Source: Candidatus Atribacteria bacterium (GTDB lineage: Bacteria; Atribacterota; Atribacteria; Atribacterales; Caldatribacteriaceae). Taken from it: a DNA stretch of 10,276 bases. Where the stretch lies: assembly GCA_029982105.1 (NCBI GenBank), contig JARRCQ010000037.1, forward strand, positions 1 through 10,276, in the 5' to 3' direction. The notes under the pieces were generated by a model. It worked only from the letters and a program-made list of their open reading frames with translations. It ran no database searches and had not been told where the DNA came from. How positions within the stretch are numbered: the stretch's first letter is position 1; every line of letters begins with the position of its first letter. This document shows, one piece after another, positions 6,201 to 10,276 of the stretch. The translations under genes were made by a program, and so were the position numbers.

Positions 6201-6609
6201 TATGTTACACGATATTGGAAAGATATCCCTCCCAGAGGAAATTTTGAAAAAGTCAGGTCTTCTTCTTCCTGAAGAATGGGAACTGATGAAGAAGCATCCT
6301 GAATTTGGATACCGCATAGTTCGTGCCACACCAGAGTTTGCCCATGTGGCTGAAGAAGTTTGGTCACACCACGAGTGGTGGGATGGTAGTGGCTATCCTC
6401 GTAGATTAAAGAAAGAGGAAATACCTCTTTTAGCCCGGATTATTGCTCTTGCTGATGCATATGAAGTGATGCGTTATGGTCGACCTTATAACAAAGCAAG
6501 GTCTTTAGAGGAAATTATTGCCGAATTGAGACGAAATGCTGGTACTCAGTTTGACCCTAAACTAGTGGAGATTTTTACCCTTCTCATTCAGACCGTTTGT
6601 GACTTTTGA
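3274..6609 (+). CDS. Multi-PAS sensor with GGDEF and HD-GYP domains (cyclic di-GMP turnover)
   Basis: The product has 1111 residues and no signal peptide or membrane segment, so it is a cytoplasmic sensor. Domains in order: PAS1 ~24-135, PAS2 ~150-258, PAS3 ~269-388, PAS4 ~399-513, PAS5 ~520-640, PAS6 ~650-770 (each ending in a D-I/V-T motif), GGDEF ~774-920, HD-GYP ~925-1105. The cyclase site is intact: GGDEF 850-854, metal ligand D809, N817 and D826, and an inhibitory I-site RKQD at 841-844, five residues before GGDEF. The phosphodiesterase is also intact: HD at 979-980, then HHE, WDGSGYP with GYP 1040-1042, and a C-terminal ADAYEVM. It could therefore both make and degrade cyclic di-GMP. 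PAS2 (C189, C200-PF-C203) and PAS5 (C556, C586-LY-C589) carry cysteine clusters. The start follows an in-frame TAA directly; no good Shine-Dalgarno is visible. Confidence 0.95.
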   Translation: MANYYNSKATVDKSTLKNCQLLLENLPYGFAYHQVILDSTGASVDSVLLEVNAAFETLTGLGREYILGKRVTEVFPGIEKSDFDWMDICDRVALQGETIRVEHFCRALSRFYEITAYSDQPGYFATIIRDVTEEKVSHEFLKQERTQLFSILDNIEEIVYVSDPYTYEVLYANQWTQKMFGKSLVRGLCYQELQKFSSPCPFCTNSIILQNKGEPYSWEYYNPVLRQHFLVTDRIIRWPDDRDVRLEIAIDITTQKEAQINLQKSEKKWRTTLHSLGEGMISTDTEGRVVYMNPVAEALTGWVLEESRGKMLEEVFYVVNARTRERIPDPVGQVLESGMLGKLTGDILLISKDETEHWIAASASPLCDSQGNLQGVVMTFQDITREHQLKQELERREKRYQTILYSVQDIIFALDKTQRYTGIYGQGLKRYHLTPEDFLDKYVWDVFGKENYQVYQEASKKALRGESVVYEGWFKLNGERRYFQTSLSPVKSEEGSIEEIIGTVHDITDLKQAEEWQQKLLDSIPYPASLINRERRILAQNKATESVAGSKVGDTCWFSFHGIDTLSESQKLEFKKSGIIPPGARCLYCKADEALRRQETIVEEIELKGIILETGWVPLDSDIYLHYSIDITKYKEVEQELRKERDLAQKYLDTADIIFLILNPQAEVTLLNRKGVEVLGYTKEELMGKNWIDTCIPARIQEKMKSIFSRLIRGEGKEEKYVENPIITRSGEERLIAWHNALLQDEKGNIIAVLSAGIDITENRKIEEELRHLNFHDRLTSLYNRNFLETEIKRLDATAQLPVSVLMVDVNGLKLVNDTYGHRSGDELLRAAAEVLRASCRKQDIVARFGGDEFVILLPETSWKEAQVVYQRIREKAEKVLVGEVPLSLALGFATKEKKEESLIDALRKAEDEMYKQKLAETKSSRSAIINALLKTLETKSYETRLHTQRMQKVGLAIAETLQLPDTEINRLKLAIMLHDIGKISLPEEILKKSGLLLPEEWELMKKHPEFGYRIVRATPEFAHVAEEVWSHHEWWDGSGYPRRLKKEEIPLLARIIALADAYEVMRYGRPYNKARSLEEIIAELRRNAGTQFDPKLVEIFTLLIQTVCDF

Positions 6610-6773
6610 ATGTGTTGTGACTAACTCCTCGTTTAATGTATTATTCAATTCAAGATTTTCTGACTTCTTTATTGATGTTCAACTTTTCTCTTAAGTATCT
6701 TCCAAATCTATAGTATCCCGCAAAACCTATTATAATTGCTATTCCTTGCAGAGAAGAAAAAAAGAGCTTGCCA

Positions 6774-6988
6774 CAGAACTATAAGAGGTAAACCCCCTAT
6801 CACCCCCTTTCTTTTTTGTCGCTCCTGAATGTCCCTATCAGGAATCCAAACTATAAGGGGTTTTTGTCCTCTTATAATCCCCCAAGAAAAAAGAACAATC
6901 TGCGAACAAAAAAGACTAAAAACGCAGAAGAACAAAAATCACTGAGGGAGATGTTTTTCTTCCCCAGTGGGTGTATTCTCTATCACCT
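6774..6988 (-). repeat. Intergenic hairpin-repeat element B, inverted relative of element A
   Basis: Read on the minus strand, the order of parts mirrors element A: a GGTGATAGAGAA segment, a stem CACTG...CAGTG (6969-6940), GTTTTTAGTCTTTT, then unit 4 (6883-6848: GGGGGATTATAAGAGG...CCCCTTATAG) and unit 5 (6807-6774: GGGGGTGATAGGGGG...CCTCTTATAG). Unit 4 folds as TATAAGGGG (6852-6860) / CCTCTTATA (6868-6876). Extra stems are TCCTGA (6823-6828) / TCAGGA (6838-6843) and CTGCG (6900-6904) / CGCAG (6923-6927). The rest of the 537-base gap (6610-6773 and 6989-7072) is AT-rich, with no gene or clear terminator that I can support. Confidence 0.55.
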
Positions 6989-7072
6989 TTTAGGATTACT
7001 ATGCAATAATACCAGGGTAATAAAGAATGATGAGTATAAAGGAGAAGGATTTTACGACACCCTCGGATTTTC

Positions 7073-7101
7073 TTGACACGATTGAGAAAGGATGATATTC
7101 T
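7073..7101 (+). promoter_or_regulatory. sigma70-type promoter for the BMP-type transporter operon
   Basis: A perfect -35 TTGACA (7073-7078), a 17-base spacer and a -10 TATTCT (7096-7101, 4 of 6) point to a start near 7108. The leader of about 39 nt ends in the strong Shine-Dalgarno GGGGAGGAG (7131-7139). Confidence 0.7.
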
Positions 7102-7146
7102 GCTATTGAAGTGAGAAATAATTAAGGTAAGGGGAGGAGAGTTAAT

Positions 7147-8202
7147 ATGAAGTTTAACCGCACATTTTTTCTTTCCTGCATTTTATTTATCACTCTTTTG
7201 CTTTTAAGTAATCTGTCAATGTCTTTTGCTGCTGAGAAATTGAAAGTAGCTTTGTACCTCAATGGGAATCTGGGTGATAAGGCCTTCTTTGATTCAGCTG
7301 CCCGGGGAGTGAATCGGGCAATTGATGAGCTGGGAATCGAAGCAAAGATTATCGAAGGAGGTTTTGATCCTTCCCGTTGGGAGCCAGACCTCGAACAGCT
7401 GGCTCAGGGAGATTGGGACATAATTATTGCTGGCACCTGGCAACTTACCGAAATTGTTGAAAAAATTGCACCTACCCAACCAGAAAAGAAGTTTATAGCC
7501 TACGATACTACCGTCGATTATTCTAAAGGAAATTTGGAAAATGTATATTCTATTCTCTATATGCAAAATGAAGGATCTTTCTTAGTGGGAGCACTGGGAG
7601 CTTTATTGACCACTTCTTCAATCGAAGGTTTCAATTCAGAAAAGGTAATTGGTTTTATAGGGGGCATGGATATTCCAGTAATTAATGACTTTAAAGTAGG
7701 ATATGTCCAAGGAGCCAAATATATAGATCCAGAAGTTGAAGTGTTAGTCTCATATGCGGGGTCATTTGGAGATCCGGCTAAAGGCAAAGAATTAGCTCTT
7801 GCCCAATATGATCAGGGAGCTGACATTGTCTTCAATGGGGCTGCAGAAACTGGTCTGGGGATATTCGATGCCGCAAAAGAAAGGAAAAAATATGCTATTG
7901 GGGTAGATTCTGACCAGTATTTGTTATTTAATGAAAGCGATCCAGAGAAAGCTTCATATATCATTACTTCTATGATGAAAAGGGTCGATAATTCACTATT
8001 CCGAGCAATCCAGCTTCATCTGGAAGGAAAGCTTCCCTACGGACAAGTGGAATCTCTGGGCTTTAAAGAAGGCGGAGTTGGCATTGCCGAAAACGAAAAT
8101 TACCTGAAAATTGTTCCGGAAGAATTTCAAAAGAGGATTAAAGAAATTGAACAAAAAATCATTGACGGAGAAATTGTAGTAGAAACTGCATTCGGAAAAT
8201 AA
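7147..8202 (+). CDS. BMP/PnrA-family substrate-binding protein of a nucleoside-type ABC importer
   Basis: The 351-residue product begins with a signal peptide: K2 and R5, a hydrophobic core ~7-24, and a likely signal peptidase I site SFA-AEK after residue 28. There is no lipobox cysteine at the cleavage point (C11 is too early), so the mature protein should be soluble rather than a lipoprotein. Family motifs are GNLGDKAFFDSAARG (40-54), a central GSFLVGALGALL, GFIGGMDIPVINDFKVGYVQGAKY, GSFGDPAKGKELALAQYDQGADIVF, AIGVDSDQ and ITSMMKRVDNS. These mark the PnrA/BMP (Med, TmpC) type, which mostly binds purine nucleosides; the ligand here is not certain. ATG at 7147 follows GGGGAGGAG. Downstream are its terminator, the ATPase and the permease. 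The C-terminus PEEFQKRIKEIEQKIIDGEIVV is typical of the family. Confidence 0.92.
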   Translation: MKFNRTFFLSCILFITLLLLSNLSMSFAAEKLKVALYLNGNLGDKAFFDSAARGVNRAIDELGIEAKIIEGGFDPSRWEPDLEQLAQGDWDIIIAGTWQLTEIVEKIAPTQPEKKFIAYDTTVDYSKGNLENVYSILYMQNEGSFLVGALGALLTTSSIEGFNSEKVIGFIGGMDIPVINDFKVGYVQGAKYIDPEVEVLVSYAGSFGDPAKGKELALAQYDQGADIVFNGAAETGLGIFDAAKERKKYAIGVDSDQYLLFNESDPEKASYIITSMMKRVDNSLFRAIQLHLEGKLPYGQVESLGFKEGGVGIAENENYLKIVPEEFQKRIKEIEQKIIDGEIVVETAFGK

Positions 8203-8204
8203 TG

Positions 8205-8237
8205 AAAAAAGCCGAACCTCTCCGGTTCGGCTTTTTT
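8205..8237. terminator. Strong intrinsic terminator between binding protein and ATPase genes
   Basis: A 14-bp perfect stem runs AAAAAAGCCGAACC (8205-8218), a 5-base loop TCTCC, then GGTTCGGCTTTTTT (8224-8237). The T run makes it active on the plus strand, and the A run makes it potentially active on the minus strand as well. It starts three bases after the BMP-gene stop codon. In binding-protein operons such a site usually lets only part of transcription through, so the binding protein is made in excess of ATPase and permease. Confidence 0.9.
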
Positions 8238-8263
8238 GTATATATTCGAGAGCTTGAATTGAT

Positions 8264-9820
8264 ATGGGATCAATTTTAGAAATACACGACATAGAAAAAG
8301 TTTATCCCAATGGGGTTGTTGCCAACAGAGGAGTGAGCTTTTCGGTAGAAGAGCAATCTATCCATACTTTAGTTGGTGAAAATGGCGCTGGCAAGACCAC
8401 TCTCATGAAGATTGTATTCGGGATGGAAAAGGCCCAGAGGGGAAGGATTGTTTTTCGAGGACAGGAAGTTCAGATTAAAAATTCGCTTGAAGCCATAAAA
8501 CTTGGGATTGGGATGGTTCACCAGCACTTTATGCTGGCTCCGGAATTAACCGTGGCAGAAAACATGGTATTAGGTATGGAACCTCGAGCGAGGAAAATTT
8601 TCTTTGATAAACAACAGGCTTACCACATAACGGAAGAAATATCAAAACGATATGGACTGGCCATCTCTCCTGATAAATTAATTAAGGATTTGCCGGTAGG
8701 GGCTAAGCAACGGGTTGAAATTTTAAAAGCTTTATCTCGGAACGCTGAACTCTTGATTCTAGATGAGCCAACCTCAGTTTTAACTCCTCAAGAAACTGAA
8801 GTCCTTTTTAAAACCTTGCTCAATCTAAAAAGCGATGGCAAAACTATTATATTTATTTCTCATAAGCTTCGAGAAGTAAAACAAATTGCTGACCGGATAA
8901 CAGTAATGAGAGATGGTAGCGTGATTGCTACCAAGGCGGCTGATGAGTTATCAGAGCAGGAACTGGCCTATCTCATGGTAGGTCGGGAGATCAGTTTTGA
9001 TCGGATTTCACCCCCCACCCAACTCGGTGAACCACTTCTTGAAGTTAAGAATTTACAATATACCAACGAAGATGGATTAGTAATGGTGAAAAATGTCTCT
9101 TTTGATCTTCGACAGGGAGAAATTTTGGGATTGGCCGGAATAGAGGGTAATGGCCAAAACGAACTTTCCGAAATTATTACTGGATTTCGTAGGGCGGATG
9201 CAGGGTCTTTGCGGCTTTGCGGAAAAGAAGTTCTGGGCTTGAACCCTCGTGAGCTTCGCGAGCGGGGGATTGCTTATATACCCGAAGACCGGATGAAAGA
9301 GGGAGTTGCAGAAAAAGCGACTATCGAAGAAAATTTAATTGTTGACCGGTATAACAAGGAAAATTTCTCCCGGGGAATTCGCTTAAACTGGCCTTATATT
9401 ACTAAATTCAGCCAGGATTTAATGCAACGGTTCCAAATCTTAGCTACATCAACCAAAGCTTGGGTGTCATCTCTATCAGGAGGAAATATCCAAAAGGTAG
9501 TGGTAGCTCGAGAGTTGTCTTCCTCGCCCCAGATTATCATTGCCAACCAGCCGACTAGAGGCATTGATGTTGGTTCGGCTGAAATGGTTCATGGTTTATT
9601 GCAGGAAGCACGGGATGCTGGTAAGGGGATTTTTTTGGTTTCGGCTGATATCGATGAGCTTTTAAAAATGTCCACCCGGATTTTAGTGATTTATGGTGGA
9701 GAAATTGTTGCTGTTTTCGATGTGGTGGATTCTTTGACCGGTAAGGATTTAGGTCCGTATATGCTGGGACTGGAAAAGCAGGGAACAAATCATGGAAAAA
9801 GCTATTCTGAAGTACTTTAA
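8264..9820 (+). CDS. ABC transporter, fused double ATP-binding protein (nucleoside/sugar importer type)
   Basis: The protein has 518 residues with two ABC domains in tandem, the normal size for the YufO/NupB/RnsB-like subgroup that partners BMP proteins. Domain 1: Walker A GENGAGKTT (38-46), Q-loop Q87 in GMVHQHFML, a degenerate signature LPVGAKQRVEI, Walker B LLILDEP with D167-E168, and switch FISHK. Domain 2: a degenerate Walker A GIEGNGQ (292-298) without the lysine, a canonical signature LSGG (404-407), and Walker B IIIANQPTRGIDVG with Asn and Gln in place of Asp-Glu. Such asymmetry is normal here and leaves one composite catalytic site. ATG at 8264 is the only good start after an in-frame TGA at 8255; its Shine-Dalgarno is weak (GAGAG at 8248). 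It sits right after the terminator, and its 3' end overlaps the permease gene by 29 bases. Confidence 0.95.
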   Translation: MGSILEIHDIEKVYPNGVVANRGVSFSVEEQSIHTLVGENGAGKTTLMKIVFGMEKAQRGRIVFRGQEVQIKNSLEAIKLGIGMVHQHFMLAPELTVAENMVLGMEPRARKIFFDKQQAYHITEEISKRYGLAISPDKLIKDLPVGAKQRVEILKALSRNAELLILDEPTSVLTPQETEVLFKTLLNLKSDGKTIIFISHKLREVKQIADRITVMRDGSVIATKAADELSEQELAYLMVGREISFDRISPPTQLGEPLLEVKNLQYTNEDGLVMVKNVSFDLRQGEILGLAGIEGNGQNELSEIITGFRRADAGSLRLCGKEVLGLNPRELRERGIAYIPEDRMKEGVAEKATIEENLIVDRYNKENFSRGIRLNWPYITKFSQDLMQRFQILATSTKAWVSSLSGGNIQKVVVARELSSSPQIIIANQPTRGIDVGSAEMVHGLLQEARDAGKGIFLVSADIDELLKMSTRILVIYGGEIVAVFDVVDSLTGKDLGPYMLGLEKQGTNHGKSYSEVL

Positions 9821-10276
9821 TCTTATTCGTATTATTATTGCCATTGCTATCGGGATTCTTATCAGTGTTGTTATAATACTGCTGGTGAGTGCCAATCCAG
9901 GAGAATCCCTCCGTTTGCTATTACTTGGTCCTTTTTTAAACCGGAGCCGTTTTGGGAATATTATCGAGATGGCTTGTCCTATTATATTTTGCGGTTTGGC
10001 TATTGCGGTTCCTTTTCAAGCCGAACAGTTTAATGTTGGAGCTGAAGGAGCTTTATTTATTGGAGCGGCCGTAGGAACAGCAGTAGCAGTATCTACTCGG
10101 ATGCCGGTTTTTATTCACATCCCTTTTATTTTATTGATTGCCGGATTGACGGGGGCTCTTTGGGGCTTTATTCCCGGATACTTAAAAGCCAAGTGGCAGG
10201 CCAGTGAATTAGTTTCGACTTTAATGTTGAATTATGTGGCATTTTATATTGGTTTATTTATTATTAATCATTATTT
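9792..10276 (+). CDS. ABC transporter permease, BPD_transp_2 family, N-terminal part (3' end outside window)
   Basis: From ATG 9792 the frame stays open to the window end, giving 161 residues. A first membrane helix lies at ~9-34 (IRIIIAIAIGILISVVIILL). After it come the family motifs FQAEQFNVGAEGALFIGA, GALWGFIPGYLKAKWQASE and VSTLMLNYVAFYI, typical of the first of two permeases (NupP/YufP-like) that pair with BMP proteins and a double ATPase. These permeases form the membrane channel for nucleosides or related ligands. AGGGA (9779-9783) lies about 8 bases ahead of the ATG. The 29-base overlap with the ATPase gene suggests translational coupling. A second permease gene is expected beyond the window edge. 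Confidence 0.92.
   Translation, partial: MEKAILKYFNLIRIIIAIAIGILISVVIILLVSANPGESLRLLLLGPFLNRSRFGNIIEMACPIIFCGLAIAVPFQAEQFNVGAEGALFIGAAVGTAVAVSTRMPVFIHIPFILLIAGLTGALWGFIPGYLKAKWQASELVSTLMLNYVAFYIGLFIINHY

Noticed and set aside
6708..7076. Overlapping open frames of 75-86 codons on both strands of the 6610-7146 gap
   Set aside because: Their sequences come from the hairpin repeats and A/T tracts, have no good ribosome binding site and resemble no protein family.
9555..9788. Proline/histidine-rich open frame opposite the ATPase gene
   Set aside because: It is antisense to a well-conserved coding region, with no start signal or family similarity.
8264..9820. Degenerate second ATP site as evidence of a pseudogene
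   Set aside because: Loss of the Walker A lysine and altered Walker B in domain 2 are usual for this ATPase subgroup; the gene is full length.

Overview
The window looks like a piece of an AT-rich (roughly 40% GC by eye) genome of an anaerobic bacterium. The support is a HydG-family radical SAM protein, the end of a family 3 glycosidase, purine-rich Shine-Dalgarno sites and sigma70-type promoters. The BMP-type binding protein has a cleavable signal peptide but no lipobox, which suggests a periplasm and so a two-membraned cell. A thermophilic or mesophilic Atribacterota-like or Firmicutes-like fermenter would fit, but this is an impression; nothing here fixes the taxon.

Layout, left to right. 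(1) 1-402: C-terminal end of a GH3 glycosidase, cut by the window edge. (2) 403-730: non-coding, with GC-rich hairpin repeats (element A), then a small VOC/glyoxalase-fold protein (731-1111). (3) On the minus strand, hydG-like (1390-2847) and an overlapping small unknown gene (1104-1412) form a two-gene operon that converges on the VOC gene. (4) 2848-3273: a 426-base divergent control region. It holds the hydG promoter, a hydG leader with an intrinsic terminator and a competing long helix, a predicted three-way-junction RNA, and a TTGAC-box inverted-repeat cluster that contains the -35 of the next gene. (5) 3274-6609: a 1111-residue cytoplasmic signalling protein with six PAS domains, GGDEF and HD-GYP. 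(6) 6610-7146: a 537-base non-coding stretch with element B, an inverted relative of element A, followed by a good promoter. (7) 7147 to the end: a nucleoside-type ABC importer made of a BMP/PnrA-like binding protein, a strong terminator, a double ATPase and the first part of a permease.

The importer genes plainly work together: a secreted ligand-binding protein is made in excess by partial termination, followed by the ATPase and an overlapping permease. The large PAS-GGDEF-HD-GYP protein should make and/or degrade cyclic di-GMP in response to small-molecule or redox signals. The HydG-like protein lacks one of the three cysteines that hold the auxiliary cluster in canonical HydG (C-x2-D-x22-C in place of C-x2-C-x22-C), and no hydE, hydF or hydrogenase gene is in the window, so its role as an H-cluster maturase is not certain. 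The most unusual material is non-coding: the hydG leader, the three-way-junction candidate and the paired repeat elements.
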